Notes under the pieces: generated by a model
The model's input: the letters and a program-made list of their open reading frames with translations, nothing else
What the model was told of the DNA's origin: nothing
Database searches by the model: none
In this document: positions 37,565 through 47,881 of the stretch, piece after piece
Layout: every line of letters starts with the position of its first letter
Position numbering within the stretch: the stretch's first letter is position 1
Translations under genes and position numbers: made by a program
Assembly (NCBI RefSeq): GCF_000012985.1
Contig: NC_007645.1
Location: 4,548,581 to 4,612,580 of the forward strand
Direction: 5' to 3'
Length of the DNA stretch: 64,000 nucleotides
Origin: Hahella chejuensis KCTC 2396
Lineage (GTDB): Bacteria; Pseudomonadota; Gammaproteobacteria; Pseudomonadales; Oleiphilaceae

Positions 37565-38677
37565 TTACCCTTTTGCGATCAGCGCGTCCAGCTCTTCTTG
37601 CTTGGCCGCCGCTTTGCTGCGGATCAGCGACTCAAAACGCTCAACCAGCTCATCATTATTCAGCTTATGGTCCGGCTTGCCGCCCACATAAATCAGGTTG
37701 GAAGGAGAGCCTCCAGTCAAACCTACATCAGCCTCTTTCGCTTCCCCTGGCCCATTCACTACACAACCGATGACTGCAACGTCCAACGGCGTGTTGATGT
37801 CCTCCAGCCGGCGTTCAAGCTCATTCATAGTCTTGATCACGTCAAAGTTCTGTCTGGAGCAACTGGGGCAAGCAATGAAGTTAATTCCCTTGGAGCGCAG
37901 CTTAAGGCTCTTGAGAATATCGTAGCCCACCCGAATTTCTTCCACTGGATCCGCCGCCAATGACACACGAATCGTATCGCCAATACCATCCATCAGAAGC
38001 ATTCCCAGACCAATGGCTGATTTGACTGCGCCGGAACGGAATCCGCCCGCCTCAGTAATGCCTAGATGGAGCGGTTGCTCAATCTGGTCTGCAATCTGGC
38101 GATAAGCGGCCACGGTCATGAAAACATCAGACGCCTTTAAACTCACCTTAAAGTTCTGAAAGTCGTGGCGATCAAGAATATCGATATGGCGCATCGCAGA
38201 CTCCACCAGGGCTTCCGGAGTAGGCTCGCCATATTTTTTCTGTAAGTCTTTCTCCAACGACCCTGCGTTAACCCCAATCCGAATGGGGATTCCTTTGTCT
38301 TTAGCGGCGCTGATGACCGCTTGCACACGGTCTTCCCGGCCAATATTGCCCGGATTGATACGGAGACAATCCACACCAACCTCCGCAACCCTCAGCGCTA
38401 TTTTGTAGTCAAAATGAATATCCGCCACCAAAGGCAATGTGACTCTTTGCTTGATGGCTGCAAAAGCCTCCGCGGCGTCCATAGTTGGGACTGACACTCG
38501 AACAATATCCGCCCCGGCTTGCTGTAGCGTCTCAATCTGCGCTACGGTCGCATCAACATCGCAGGTCTCAGTGTTAGTCATAGACTGAACTGCGATAGGC
38601 GCATCTCCACCAACCGGCACAGCGCCGACCATAATCTGGCGCGAACGTCGCCTTTTTATCGGTGACTCAAAATGCAT
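37565..38677 (-). CDS. ispG: 4-hydroxy-3-methylbut-2-enyl diphosphate synthase IspG
   Basis: [4Fe-4S] enzyme of the MEP isoprenoid pathway that converts MEcPP to HMBPP. The 370-residue protein has a TIM barrel ([27 protein letters not shown]) and the C-terminal cluster site [13 protein letters not shown] plus [12 protein letters not shown], giving the three Cys ligands. It depends on iron-sulfur assembly, notable because the isc operon here is incomplete. It lies 12 bases after rodZ. Confidence 0.96.
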   Translation of the reverse strand: MHFESPIKRRRSRQIMVGAVPVGGDAPIAVQSMTNTETCDVDATVAQIETLQQAGADIVRVSVPTMDAAEAFAAIKQRVTLPLVADIHFDYKIALRVAEVGVDCLRINPGNIGREDRVQAVISAAKDKGIPIRIGVNAGSLEKDLQKKYGEPTPEALVESAMRHIDILDRHDFQNFKVSLKASDVFMTVAAYRQIADQIEQPLHLGITEAGGFRSGAVKSAIGLGMLLMDGIGDTIRVSLAADPVEEIRVGYDILKSLKLRSKGINFIACPSCSRQNFDVIKTMNELERRLEDINTPLDVAVIGCVVNGPGEAKEADVGLTGGSPSNLIYVGGKPDHKLNNDELVERFESLIRSKAAAKQEELDALIAKG

Positions 38678-38689
38678 ATAAACAGAACC

Positions 38690-39682
38690 TCAACGTTCCA
38701 AGGTCATTTCAACACGGTTATTGCGCACTCGGTACTGCCCGAAATCCAGAGGCTTGCCATTCACCTCTAGTTTCACAGCGTCCACGGCGCCAATAATAAA
38801 ACGCAAAGGGTACTCCCCTTGAAAATCAACCACATCGCCCTGGCGGTATAAGCCCACAACGCGGTTGTTGCTCTTGTCTCTCAAATCAAACCAGCAGTCC
38901 CCAACAAATGTCGCCCGAACAGCTACTTTACCTATCGCAGCTTGAGGCGCAGGCTGCTCCGACGCTGATGAAGGAGCCGGCTCTACCGAAACAGGGTCCT
39001 CAGTCACCGGAGGAGGCTGCTCACTAGCCGAAGTCTCAGCAGTGCCGGTGTCTTCTGGTTGGAGTAAATCTTCGGGGGACGGCTCTTGACCCTCTTCTTC
39101 GAGTGTTGAGCCATCCAGCAGCATTGGTTCAGACTCTACGGCGGAGGAGTCTTTTTCAGCAACTGGAGCAGGCGGCTCAATTGCGTCACTGCTTCCGCCA
39201 GGAACAACCACTACCTCGCTTGGAATTTCCGGTTCCTGCATCGTCGTTCCAGTACTCCCTGTTGAGACTATATCGCGCCCCGAGAGGAAGTAGTAAATAA
39301 GCCCCGCCGCTACCGCCAAAGCCAGCAGTATCAGCCACAATCCACCGCCGCTCTTGGGCTTCTCTTCATAGGAGGGCGTAGGAGCCGCTCTTTCTTCGGT
39401 GAAACCAGCGTCTCCCAAAGACAGCTCTTGCTCCAGATCCTCGATCACCCTGTCTTCAGACAAATTGACCAAACGAGCGTATGCCCTGACATACCCTTTC
39501 AAAAACACTAATCCAGGCAACTGACCATGCTCGCCATCCTCGATGGCTTTCACATAACGAGGAATAACATGCAGCCGTTCGGCTGTTTCCGGGATGCTCC
39601 AGCCCAAATTCTCCCGGGCCTGACGCAATCGGCTGCCCGGTCGGTCATTAGCGGCGGGGTTGGATGCGGCCTCGGACGACAT
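38690..39682 (-). CDS. rodZ: Cytoskeletal protein RodZ
   Basis: Bitopic inner-membrane protein that links MreB to the cell-wall machinery. The 330-residue protein has an N-terminal helix-turn-helix (LRQARENLGWSIPETAERLH) and one transmembrane helix (LWLILLALAVAAGLIYYF, about 115-132). A long acidic Pro/Ser/Glu-rich periplasmic linker follows, then a C-terminal beta domain (VRATFVGDCWFDLRD). It starts one base after the pilF stop. Confidence 0.93.
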   Translation of the reverse strand: MSSEAASNPAANDRPGSRLRQARENLGWSIPETAERLHVIPRYVKAIEDGEHGQLPGLVFLKGYVRAYARLVNLSEDRVIEDLEQELSLGDAGFTEERAAPTPSYEEKPKSGGGLWLILLALAVAAGLIYYFLSGRDIVSTGSTGTTMQEPEIPSEVVVVPGGSSDAIEPPAPVAEKDSSAVESEPMLLDGSTLEEEGQEPSPEDLLQPEDTGTAETSASEQPPPVTEDPVSVEPAPSSASEQPAPQAAIGKVAVRATFVGDCWFDLRDKSNNRVVGLYRQGDVVDFQGEYPLRFIIGAVDAVKLEVNGKPLDFGQYRVRNNRVEMTLER

Positions 39683-39683
39683 A

Positions 39684-40472
39684 TCAACTACTTCCTTTCA
39701 TCGTTTTATATTCAGCGGAGTTGGGAAACATGTTCTTAAGCAACAACATCAAAGATGCTTCCTCATTCAAATCCTTCTTCTCCCTGGCGATTTTAATTCC
39801 CAACGCCAAGCTGGCCGGGGAGTGCGAAGCCCCGCCTCTGCGCACTGCCTCCCAGAATGCGCCATATAGTTTATCTGCTTTTACTAACTCGCGTTTTTCA
39901 AAGTATAAGGAGGACAAAGCCAACACGGCGTTGGGCTGCTCATGTCTTAGCGTTAACGACTTTTCATACGCTTTGATCGATTGGTCGATATCTCCCAGCC
40001 TTAAGCGTATCAAGCCTATATTACTAAAAACTTGAGCACGCCCTTCATAGCTCACATCGCCAGAGGCTTTTTCAAACTGCTCCACAGCTTCCTTAAATCG
40101 GCCTTGCTCATACAGGTAAGCCGCATAATAGGTACGCCCCCTAGTGAAACTGGCATCTGATCGAAGTGCGGACTTAAACTGCTTTTCCGCCAAGAAAGGC
40201 TCTTTTTGGCGCTGATAAACCAATCCCATCGCAGCCAATGCCTCAGCATTATTAGGCTTTATCTCAAGTGCTCGTTGAAGTTTCAGTAAAGCGCTTTCCA
40301 TATCTCCCTGCTGAAAATAAGCCAGTCCGAGCTGGACATATTGTTGAGCGGCCTTCTCTTCCGACGCCTTTTTGGTATAGGGTCCAGTTACAGTAGTTAC
40401 GCACCCTGCAACAGCTCCAGATATTAGGACTAACATTACTGCTGCTTTAAAAGTGCGCTTGAGGTTTTCCAT
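39684..40472 (-). CDS. pilF: Type IV pilus biogenesis lipoprotein PilF/PilW
   Basis: Outer-membrane lipoprotein (pilotin) that assembles the PilQ secretin. The 262-residue product starts MENLKRTFKAAVMLVLIS, with a lipobox GAVAGC, and then has TPR repeats: EKAAQQYVQLGLAYFQQGD, NAEALAAMGLVYQRQKEP, TYYAAYLYEQGRFKEAVEQF and YEKSLTLRHEQPNAVLALS. The open frame extends to 40559, but ATG 40472 is preferred because it puts the lipoprotein signal at the N-terminus. Neighbours rlmN, rodZ and ispG are as in Pseudomonas. Confidence 0.9.
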   Translation of the reverse strand: MENLKRTFKAAVMLVLISGAVAGCVTTVTGPYTKKASEEKAAQQYVQLGLAYFQQGDMESALLKLQRALEIKPNNAEALAAMGLVYQRQKEPFLAEKQFKSALRSDASFTRGRTYYAAYLYEQGRFKEAVEQFEKASGDVSYEGRAQVFSNIGLIRLRLGDIDQSIKAYEKSLTLRHEQPNAVLALSSLYFEKRELVKADKLYGAFWEAVRRGGASHSPASLALGIKIAREKKDLNEEASLMLLLKNMFPNSAEYKTMKGSS

Positions 40473-40571
40473 TTTTCTCAATTTAACTACCAATGCCAGC
40501 GTTATTTTCAATGTTATAAACAGCCTTGCTTTATTCAGGAATCTGAATACTACGCCCATTCATCCGTTCGT

Positions 40572-41708
40572 TTAAACGGAAGCTCTGCCGTCAGGGGAAA
40601 CATTAATGTTTTGCAGAGGAATATACTTCTGACTTCTCCGCGTCCTGTCTTCAACGCGCCCTACCAATTGACCACAAGCTGCGTCAATATCATCGCCGCG
40701 CGTAGTTCGAACGGTGGCGACATAGCCCGCGTCGCTCAGCACTTTCTGGAACCTTAATGTCGCGTTTCGGGAGGGACGCTCATAACCGCTATTAGGGAAC
40801 GGGTTAAATGGAATCAGGTTAATTTTGCATGGTAAGTCGCGCAGCAAGTCGCGCAACTCATGTGCGTGTGTTTCGCTGTCGTTTACGCCGGCAATCAATG
40901 TGTATTCAACAGTAATGCGACGTTTGTCGGAAAGTTTACCCAGATAACGATGACAAGCCGCCAACAACTCTTCTATCGGATACTTTTTATTGACCGGAAC
41001 CAGAACATCTCGCAACGAATTATTCGGCGCATGCAGGGAAATCGCGAGGGAAACATCGGTAACGTCGCCCAGCTTGTCAAGAGCTGGAACAAGCCCGGAA
41101 GTGCTGACGGTCAAGCGACGCTTGGAAATGCCGAAGCCAAAATCATCCATCATGACATCGCAGGCGCGCACGACGTTGTCGAAATTCAATAAAGGTTCGC
41201 CCATTCCCATAAAGACAATGTTCGTAACATAGCGCTCTTTGGACAAGTCATAATCGCCAAAAGATCTCGCCGCGATCCATAACTGACCGATTATCTCGGC
41301 GGAACTCAAGTTACGATTAAACCCCTGCTTTCCAGTTGAGCAGAAACTACAGTCCAGGGAACACCCTATCTGAGAGGAAACGCACAATGTACCCCGACCA
41401 TTGTCCGGGATATAAACGGTTTCAATACTATTACCGCCGGCCAGCCGCATAACCCACTTGCGGGTGCCGTCGGCAGAAATATCTTCATATATAACTTCAG
41501 GCACGGACACTTCAGCTACTTCTTTCAGCTTTTCCCGTAACGCCTTACTCATATTCGTCATGAGGTCAAAGTCAGACACGCCAAGGTGGTACATCCACTT
41601 CATTAGTTGAGTGGCGCGGAATTTTTTCTCTCCCAGTGACTCGAAAAAAGTTTCGAGATCGGAGCGATTCATTCCCAATAGGTTTATTTTAGCGCTGGAG
41701 CCTGACAT
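40572..41708 (-). CDS. rlmN: Dual-specificity RNA methyltransferase RlmN
   Basis: Radical SAM enzyme that methylates C2 of A2503 in 23S rRNA and of A37 in some tRNAs. The 378-residue protein has the cluster motif in [14 protein letters not shown], the GEP-like [12 protein letters not shown] and the methyl-carrying Cys in [12 protein letters not shown]. Family length and neighbours (ndk, pilF) agree. Confidence 0.96.
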   Translation of the reverse strand: MSGSSAKINLLGMNRSDLETFFESLGEKKFRATQLMKWMYHLGVSDFDLMTNMSKALREKLKEVAEVSVPEVIYEDISADGTRKWVMRLAGGNSIETVYIPDNGRGTLCVSSQIGCSLDCSFCSTGKQGFNRNLSSAEIIGQLWIAARSFGDYDLSKERYVTNIVFMGMGEPLLNFDNVVRACDVMMDDFGFGISKRRLTVSTSGLVPALDKLGDVTDVSLAISLHAPNNSLRDVLVPVNKKYPIEELLAACHRYLGKLSDKRRITVEYTLIAGVNDSETHAHELRDLLRDLPCKINLIPFNPFPNSGYERPSRNATLRFQKVLSDAGYVATVRTTRGDDIDAACGQLVGRVEDRTRRSQKYIPLQNINVSPDGRASV

Positions 41709-41778
41709 GCTTTACCTCTTAAAAAGAGTGCAGCGATAGTGCTGCACTCAATTAATTGCCTCGACTGATAAATTTATA

Positions 41779-42207
41779 TCAGCTGCGTGGGCAGATTTCG
41801 TTCTCGCTGAAGAAGTATGCTACTTCGCGCTCAGCAGACGCCGCAGAGTCGGATCCGTGAACTGCGTTCGCGTCAATAGAAGAAGCGAAGTCTGCGCGAA
41901 TAGTGCCTGGCTCAGCTTCTTTAGGGTTGGTCGCGCCCATCAGTTGACGGTTCAGAGCGATGGCGTTTTCACCTTCCAGCGCTTGAACAACAACCGGACC
42001 GGAAGTCATGAATGCAACCAGATCGGGGAAGAATCCGCGCTCTTTGTGTTCAGCATAAAAGCCTTCAGCCTGCTCTTGCGACAGGTGCAGCATTTTTGCA
42101 GCCACAATACGCAGACCGGCTTTCTCAAAACGCGAATAAATTTCGCCGATTACATTTTTAGCCACTGCGTCAGGCTTGATGATTGACAGCGTACGTTCTA
42201 CGGCCAT
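41779..42207 (-). CDS. ndk: Nucleoside diphosphate kinase
   Basis: Transfers the gamma phosphate of ATP to other NDPs. The 142-residue protein starts [15 protein letters not shown], has [19 protein letters not shown] and the phospho-His motif [11 protein letters not shown] 42207 follows GGAGAGC; the open frame to 42342 is too long for the family. In Pseudomonas the isc operon ends just upstream of ndk; here ndk follows iscS after 249 bases. Confidence 0.97.
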   Translation of the reverse strand: MAVERTLSIIKPDAVAKNVIGEIYSRFEKAGLRIVAAKMLHLSQEQAEGFYAEHKERGFFPDLVAFMTSGPVVVQALEGENAIALNRQLMGATNPKEAEPGTIRADFASSIDANAVHGSDSAASAEREVAYFFSENEICPRS

Positions 42208-42456
42208 CGATATGCTCTCCAAAATCAGGGTTATAACAACTTTAGGTTTATATTCTGAACAGGCGATTATACGCATGTTCCAGGGAAAGTTACACTCCGC
42301 TCCCACCATGAAAACAACGCCCGCGACGTAAGTAACGAGCAAGCGGCATTCGCGACAGCGGGCGCCTGACGCCTTCAGTCTCTGATTGCATCAGGCGCAC
42401 ATTTAATTTTTGTTAACGAGAATAAAAAATGTCCTCTGTTTAGGCCCATTGAGACA

Positions 42457-43638
42457 TCAATCGCCCGACTTCGCCCTCCATGCGGGAGACAGCTCACGCA
42501 ACTTATTCACTGCGGTTATAATGACATCCGCTGCGACATTGACATCCTCTTCTTCAGTAAAGCGCCCCATAGAAATACGCAAGGAGCTGAGCGCCAACTC
42601 ATCCGGCACGCCAATTCCCCTTAACACATAGGAGGGCTCCAAGGATGCGGATGTGCAAGCAGAGCCAGTTGAAACAGCAAGATCTCGCATCGCCATCAGC
42701 AACGACTCGCCGTCGACATACCCGAAACTGATATTCAACGTACCCGGCAACCTATTAGCCTCTGAACCATTCAAGTAGATTTCCGGCAATACAGAGAGCG
42801 CGCGCCACAATCTATCTCGCAGCTCCGTCAATCGATCGGATTCCTCTGCCAAACCCTGACCAGCTATCTCAAAGGCGGCTCCCATCCCAACGATCTGGTG
42901 AGTTGGAAGCGTACCGGAGCGCATACCCCGCTCATGGCCGCCACCGTGAATTTGAGCGTCTACGCCAACAAACGGATTCCTTCGAACGTAAAGCGCCCCT
43001 ATGCCTTTAGGCCCATATATTTTGTGCGCACAACAAGACAACAAGTCGACTGGCATGGTCTTCATATCGACAGCCAACTTGCCCACGGACTGCGCTGCAT
43101 CCACATGAAAAAAAGCTTGATGCCCACGCAACAGCTCACCAATCGCCTGAATATCGTTAACGCTACCCAGTTCATTGTTGGCATGCATTAGAGAAACGAG
43201 AATTGTATCGTCGCGCAATGCATCTTTAACTGACTGTAAGCTGATCACCCCATCCCTGCCTGGCTTCAGATAAGTCACTTCGTAACCTTGTCTTTCCAGG
43301 TAAGCGCAGGGGTCCAGCACAGCTTTGTGCTCTATCGCGCTGGTAATAATATGGCGGCCTTTTTCAGCATAGCGACTCGCCACGCCTTTGATGGCGAGGT
43401 TATCCGCTTCTGTCGCGCCGGAAGTCCAGACTATCTCTCGAGGGTCGGCGCCAATCAGATCCGCCACTTGGCGACGCCCTTTTTCCACCATCTCTTCTGC
43501 ACGCCAGCCGTAAATATGCGAACGAGACGCCGGGTTGGCGAAGACCCCATCCAGCGTCAGGCAATGGCTCATCGCCTCAGCGACCCTCGGATCCACAGGC
43601 GTGGTGGCGGCGTAGTCGAGATATATAGGTTTCTTCAT
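42457..43638 (-). CDS. iscS: Cysteine desulfurase IscS with truncated C-terminus
   Basis: PLP enzyme that takes sulfur from cysteine for iron-sulfur clusters and tRNA thiolation. The 393-residue protein shows [32 protein letters not shown] (PLP Lys) and the catalytic Cys loop [18 protein letters not shown]. It ends [11 protein letters not shown]. The usual longer tail is missing, but IDVS can be read one frame over beyond the stop, so a late frameshift probably cut it. The usual downstream iscU, iscA, hscB, hscA and fdx are absent. Confidence 0.93.
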   Translation of the reverse strand: MKKPIYLDYAATTPVDPRVAEAMSHCLTLDGVFANPASRSHIYGWRAEEMVEKGRRQVADLIGADPREIVWTSGATEADNLAIKGVASRYAEKGRHIITSAIEHKAVLDPCAYLERQGYEVTYLKPGRDGVISLQSVKDALRDDTILVSLMHANNELGSVNDIQAIGELLRGHQAFFHVDAAQSVGKLAVDMKTMPVDLLSCCAHKIYGPKGIGALYVRRNPFVGVDAQIHGGGHERGMRSGTLPTHQIVGMGAAFEIAGQGLAEESDRLTELRDRLWRALSVLPEIYLNGSEANRLPGTLNISFGYVDGESLLMAMRDLAVSTGSACTSASLEPSYVLRGIGVPDELALSSLRISMGRFTEEEDVNVAADVIITAVNKLRELSPAWRAKSGD

Positions 43639-43712
43639 TATTTCAATTATCCCTATCCAGGTACTTCAGCGCTCCCCGCGCCTGCTTTATCAATGACACG
43701 AGCGAAATCAGG

Positions 43713-44198
43713 TTAGCCGATATCGACCAAAGAAATTCCTGCTTCGCCCGCTCGTTTTCTTTCAGTCTGCCTCTCAGCAATTTCCTGCACCGCCCGACTG
43801 GCGACCAGCTCTTCGAGACTGATACTACTGAGATAATCATGAATACGTTCGCTGAGGTCCTGCCATAAATGATGGGTCAAACAAATTTCGCCCCCCTGAC
43901 AGTCCCCTTTTCGCCCACATCTCGTTGCATCAATAGATTCGTTAACCGCCTCAATGATTTCAGCCACCGCCGTCTCACCGAGCGGGCGCGCCAACTTATA
44001 ACCACCGCCAGGCCCCCTCACACTGGACACCAGACGGCTACGCCTCAGTTTGGCGAACAATTGCTCAAGATATGAAAGCGAGATGCCCTGACGCGCCGAG
44101 ATATCCGCCAGACTGACAGGGCCGCTATTACCGTGCAGCGCCAAATCCAGCATGGCGGTCACCGCATAGCGGCCTTTGGTGGTCAAGCGCATGATCAA
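43713..44198 (-). CDS. iscR: Iron-sulfur cluster regulator IscR
   Basis: Rrf2-family repressor that senses cellular iron-sulfur status through a [2Fe-2S] cluster. The 161-residue protein has a winged helix ([38 protein letters not shown]) and the cluster ligands [19 protein letters not shown] (three Cys plus His). The start is ATG 44198 or the in-frame ATG two codons on. A palindrome sits directly upstream over the ribosome site. Confidence 0.95.
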   Translation of the reverse strand: MIMRLTTKGRYAVTAMLDLALHGNSGPVSLADISARQGISLSYLEQLFAKLRRSRLVSSVRGPGGGYKLARPLGETAVAEIIEAVNESIDATRCGRKGDCQGGEICLTHHLWQDLSERIHDYLSSISLEELVASRAVQEIAERQTERKRAGEAGISLVDIG

Positions 44199-44200
44199 AC

Positions 44201-44217
44201 CCCTAAATAATTTAGGG
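44201..44217 (-). promoter_or_regulatory. Palindrome over the iscR ribosome site
   Basis: CCCTAAA-TAA-TTTAGGG is a perfect 7-bp inverted repeat directly before the iscR start. On the minus strand its inner arm includes the AGGGG ribosome site, so it could act as a repressor site or as a hairpin hiding the site. Confidence 0.5.
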
Positions 44218-44270
44218 CATTATGAAATGACCCTGCAAACTGATCAAGTATTAGGAATTAAACCAGCTAA

Positions 44271-45032
44271 CTACTTATCTTCGCGAACGCACTCAAAGTC
44301 CTCACTCTTCAGAGGAGGCAGCTCACCATTGCGATATTCCACATCCAACTTGTGCAGACATTTGCACATAGACTCCAGACGATCATCCACCGCCTGCATA
44401 TGATCCAGCATCGCGCGAATGGAGCGCGCCACCGGATCAGGCATCTCCTCGCTCAATCCATATGCGTCAAAGCCCATTTTCTCTTCCATGGCTTTACGGC
44501 GACCTGCTTCCGGCTCCGCTTTCTTGACAATCACCCGTCCTGGAATGCCCACCACTGTCGCATTAGCCGGCACTTCCTTGGTCACCACAGCATTGGAGCC
44601 CACTTTTGAGTTATCCCCCACCGTGAACGGCCCCAAAATTTTGGCGCCAGCGCCGACAACCACGCCATTTCCCAGCGTAGGATGACGTTTGCCTGCATTC
44701 CAACTGGTGCCGCCAAGGGTTACTCCCTGGTACAAGGTGACGTCGTCGCCAATTTCCGCCGTCTCTCCGATCACTACCCCCATACCATGATCAATGAAAA
44801 AGCGGCGACCGATTTTCGCGCCCGGATGTATTTCGATCCCTGTCATCCAGCGACTCAAAGAGGAAAGAAAGCGCGCCAGCCACTTCAATCCCTTTTTCCA
44901 CAACCAGTGACTCACGCGGTGCGCCAGCAACGCATGCAGACCGGGGTAGCAAGTCAGCACCTCAAAGGCGTTTCTGGCCGCCGGGTCCCGGTGAAAGACA
45001 CTTCTTATGTCCTCTTTTAACTGTGCTAACAT
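44271..45032 (-). CDS. cysE: Serine O-acetyltransferase CysE
   Basis: Makes O-acetylserine for cysteine synthesis. The 253-residue protein has an N-terminal helical domain ([19 protein letters not shown]) and a left-handed beta-helix of hexapeptide repeats ([55 protein letters not shown]). Supplies cysteine to IscS, which fits its place before iscR-iscS. Confidence 0.95.
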   Translation of the reverse strand: MLAQLKEDIRSVFHRDPAARNAFEVLTCYPGLHALLAHRVSHWLWKKGLKWLARFLSSLSRWMTGIEIHPGAKIGRRFFIDHGMGVVIGETAEIGDDVTLYQGVTLGGTSWNAGKRHPTLGNGVVVGAGAKILGPFTVGDNSKVGSNAVVTKEVPANATVVGIPGRVIVKKAEPEAGRRKAMEEKMGFDAYGLSEEMPDPVARSIRAMLDHMQAVDDRLESMCKCLHKLDVEYRNGELPPLKSEDFECVREDK

Positions 45033-45044
45033 GATTCGCCCCGA

Positions 45045-45824
45045 TTATTTCTTTTGCCAAGTTCCCGCCATTTTCTGCGTGGACCTTAGAATGCCCCGCA
45101 GAATGTTGATTTCCATCTTATCCAAACGCGCACGCTGGTATAGCCGCCGCAACCGCGACATCAATTGTCTGGGATTTTCCGGATCATGGAATTCGATATC
45201 GACCAGCGTTTGCTCCAGATGAGCCAGATAGCGCTCAATCTCGTCCGCTGTCGCCGCCTCAACATCCCACCCCGCATCCCCGGGACCGTCCAATCTCTGG
45301 ATATATGATTGATTCTCTTCGTTTTCAAGCAGCCACCGCATGTGAAGCTCATAACAAATCACTTGCGCAGCCATCGCAACATTCAAAGATGAATAGTCTG
45401 GATTTGAAGGAATATGCACATGCAAATGACAGCGTTGCAGCTCGTCATTGGTAAGGCCCCGCTCTTCACGCCCAAATACAATCGCCACATCGCCTCTGGT
45501 CGTCGCCACGCGATCGTAAACATCATCCGCCAGGTCACGAGGATTTCTTACAGGCCAGGGGATACTTCGACCTCTTGCGCTGGTTCCCACCACCAACACG
45601 CAACCGTCTATCGCCTCTTCCAAACTCGCGACCACTTGAGCGCTCCCCAGAACATCCAAAGCTCCAGATGCGCGACTTGTTGCATCATCATCTGGAAATC
45701 GATCCGGCTCCACCAGAACCAATCGAGACAGCCGCATGTTTTTCATCACACGGGCTGTAGCGCCGATATTACCGGGATGAGAGGTGTTGACCAGCACAAT
45801 ACGGACGTTTTCCAGCATTCTCAC
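45045..45824 (-). CDS. trmJ: tRNA 2'-O-methyltransferase TrmJ
   Basis: SPOUT-family enzyme that methylates the ribose of C/U32 in tRNAs. The 259-residue protein has the knotted catalytic domain (VLVNTSHPGNIGATARVMKN, GTSARGRSIPWP, IVFGREERGLTNDEL, LNVAMAAQVICYEL) and a C-terminal extension with a predicted helix. Precedes cysE as in other gammaproteobacteria. Confidence 0.95.
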   Translation of the reverse strand: MRMLENVRIVLVNTSHPGNIGATARVMKNMRLSRLVLVEPDRFPDDDATSRASGALDVLGSAQVVASLEEAIDGCVLVVGTSARGRSIPWPVRNPRDLADDVYDRVATTRGDVAIVFGREERGLTNDELQRCHLHVHIPSNPDYSSLNVAMAAQVICYELHMRWLLENEENQSYIQRLDGPGDAGWDVEAATADEIERYLAHLEQTLVDIEFHDPENPRQLMSRLRRLYQRARLDKMEINILRGILRSTQKMAGTWQKK

Positions 45825-46036
45825 ACCTTTTTAAAAGTGCGCAATGGTAGCAGAATTGCACGCAAATGCCTCCCCCTACCAAGACTGAAACATCGCCATA
45901 GTCCCGCTTTCTGGCGCGTCCCGCGACCTTTTCTATAATTTAACCCGTAAGTAGATTTCTGGGTGTGTTTACATGACGGAGTTGCTATCATTAGCGCCCT
46001 TTTTAAAACCGTTCTTTACAAAGTAGTGATCAAACC

Positions 46037-46834
46037 ATGCAGCCAATGATTAATATTGCCTTGCGCGCAATTCGCTCGTCCAATGAGCAAATCAACATGA
46101 TTCTTGAGCGTGAAGAGTTATCTTTTACCGATCCGGAAAAGCTAAAGAGAGTCATTGCACGCGTTGACGCCGCTTTCTACGACAACCTGTCCCGCGCCCT
46201 GCAACGGGCCTACCCTACCCACCAAATCAACAAAAAAGGCGATTTGAAAGGCGCACCGAAAGGCGTCAGCTGGCACATCATGCCTGTTCACAACACCGCC
46301 AGCCTCGTACGCGGCCTGTCCGACTGGTGCTTTTCACTGGTTTGCAAAAAAAACGATCAGACTGAACACGCCATCATCATCTTCCCTATAACCGGAGACG
46401 AATACACGGCAAGCCGAGGCGGCGGGGCCTCTTTGAACGGTAAACGCATTCGCGTTTCCGGCACTAAAGAGCTGGAGTTATCCATGCTATCCACCAATAT
46501 TCTGGAAGGCGTTGGCAAAAGAGAAGAGCCTGCAACACTGTTAGAGGCTTATGCAGAGCTGGACAAGAGCTGTTTCGGCGTCAGAAGCGCACATTGTATT
46601 CCGCAAGAGTTGGCCTACCTGGCCGCAGGAAAAATCGACGTCGCCATATTGAACAACATCAGCCCACTTGAAACGGCAGCTGGACTGCTTATCGCCAAGG
46701 AAGCCGGAGCCCTGCATAGCGATGTCCGCGGAAATCCTTTAAATGAGAGAAGCCGTTCCCTTATTTGCTGCAATCCAAAAATGCTCAAGCCCGTTTCTCA
46801 AAAGGCCCACAAACTGGCTGAGTTGCTGAAGTAG
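46037..46834 (+). CDS. suhB: SuhB/inositol-monophosphatase homologue with lost active site
   Basis: Positioned and built like SuhB (265 residues, start MQPMINIALRAIRS, EYTASRGGGASLNGKRIRVS, LAYLAAGKIDV, TAAGLLIAKEAGA). All metal motifs of the phosphatase are lost. The GEE site reads NKKG (about 65-68), DPLDGTTN reads MPVHNTAS (82-89) and the late WDxAAG reads LETAAG (211-216). It therefore probably cannot hydrolyse inositol phosphate. In E. coli SuhB also acts, without catalysis, in rRNA antitermination with Nus factors; that role could explain retention. ATG 46037 has a poor ribosome site. Confidence 0.85.
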   Translation: MQPMINIALRAIRSSNEQINMILEREELSFTDPEKLKRVIARVDAAFYDNLSRALQRAYPTHQINKKGDLKGAPKGVSWHIMPVHNTASLVRGLSDWCFSLVCKKNDQTEHAIIIFPITGDEYTASRGGGASLNGKRIRVSGTKELELSMLSTNILEGVGKREEPATLLEAYAELDKSCFGVRSAHCIPQELAYLAAGKIDVAILNNISPLETAAGLLIAKEAGALHSDVRGNPLNERSRSLICCNPKMLKPVSQKAHKLAELLK

Positions 46835-46876
46835 TCGCCCCCCCCCCAAAGCCTTAACCCCCAATTAGAGCTCACA

Positions 46877-46904
46877 AAAAAGCCGGTCATGCGACCGGCT
46901 TTTT
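46877..46904. terminator. Bidirectional terminator between suhB and secF
   Basis: AAAAAGCCGGTC / GACCGGCTTTTT form a perfect 12-bp stem with an ATGC loop, with A- and T-tracts on both sides; it serves both convergent genes. Confidence 0.92.
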
Positions 46905-46945
46905 ATTTGGCCGCTTATGCAGCCTACGTCAAGAAGAAAACTACC

Positions 46946-47869
46946 TTAGGGACGCTCATCCAGCTCCGCGCCCTCTCCCTCTTTTACAGGGATCATCAAA
47001 TCTTCTTTGCTGATATTCATGATCAACAGCAGGTTACTCGCAACATATATAGACGAGTATGTCCCAACAATAATGCCGATGATCAGCGCAGTAGAAAACC
47101 CTTTAAGCGCCGGCCCGCCAAACAGAAATAGCGCCACCAGCACCAACAAAGTGGTTAAGCCGGTAACAATGGTGCGGGACAAGGTTTGCGTTAAAGATAT
47201 ATTGATAATTTCAATTGGGGTTTCTTCACGCAGGCGGCGAAAGTTTTCACGCACGCGGTCACTTACAACAATGGTATCGTTCAATGAGTAACCAATCACC
47301 GCCAACACCGCCGCCAGCACATTCAGATCGAAGTCCCACTGAAACAGCGAGAACATCCCCACTGTGATGATGACATCGTGCACCAAGGCCATCACCGCGC
47401 CAACAGAAAACTTAAACTGAAAGCGGAAGGCGATATAGAGCATGATCACACCCAGCGCCAACAGCAATCCCAAGCCGCCCTGCTCTCGCAACTCTTCACC
47501 AACCTGTGAACCAACGAACTCAGAACGGCTCAAAGTCACCTGCTCCCCATTCGCCGACAAAGCGCCCACTACCTCAGTACCGATGGATTCGCTGTGCTCC
47601 TGCTGCAAACGCACCAGAATACTGGTGTCAGAACCAAACTTCTGTACGACGAAGTTTTCGTACTTGTGAGCCTCAAGCTGATGCCGCACATCATTGATTT
47701 GCGGCGCTTTGGCGTACTCCACCTCCACCAGCGTGCCGCCAGTGAAATCCAACCCGAAGGACAAGCCGCGAGTGGCGATGGACACGATGGATATAATGAT
47801 CATTATCACAGACAAAGCCAGCGCAGGCTTCGCTATGCCCATAAAGTTATAAACTTTTTCATCAGACAT
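46946..47869 (-). CDS. secF: Protein translocase subunit SecF
   Basis: With SecD uses the proton gradient to pull proteins through SecYEG. The 307-residue protein has six transmembrane helices and the SecF signature GLSFGLDFTGGTLVEVEYA, with VIGYSLNDTIVVSDRVRENF in the helical bundle. It starts 12 bases after secD, in the conserved order yajC-secD-secF. Confidence 0.96.
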   Translation of the reverse strand: MSDEKVYNFMGIAKPALALSVIMIIISIVSIATRGLSFGLDFTGGTLVEVEYAKAPQINDVRHQLEAHKYENFVVQKFGSDTSILVRLQQEHSESIGTEVVGALSANGEQVTLSRSEFVGSQVGEELREQGGLGLLLALGVIMLYIAFRFQFKFSVGAVMALVHDVIITVGMFSLFQWDFDLNVLAAVLAVIGYSLNDTIVVSDRVRENFRRLREETPIEIINISLTQTLSRTIVTGLTTLLVLVALFLFGGPALKGFSTALIIGIIVGTYSSIYVASNLLLIMNISKEDLMIPVKEGEGAELDERP

Positions 47870-47881
47870 AGTTATGCCTCC

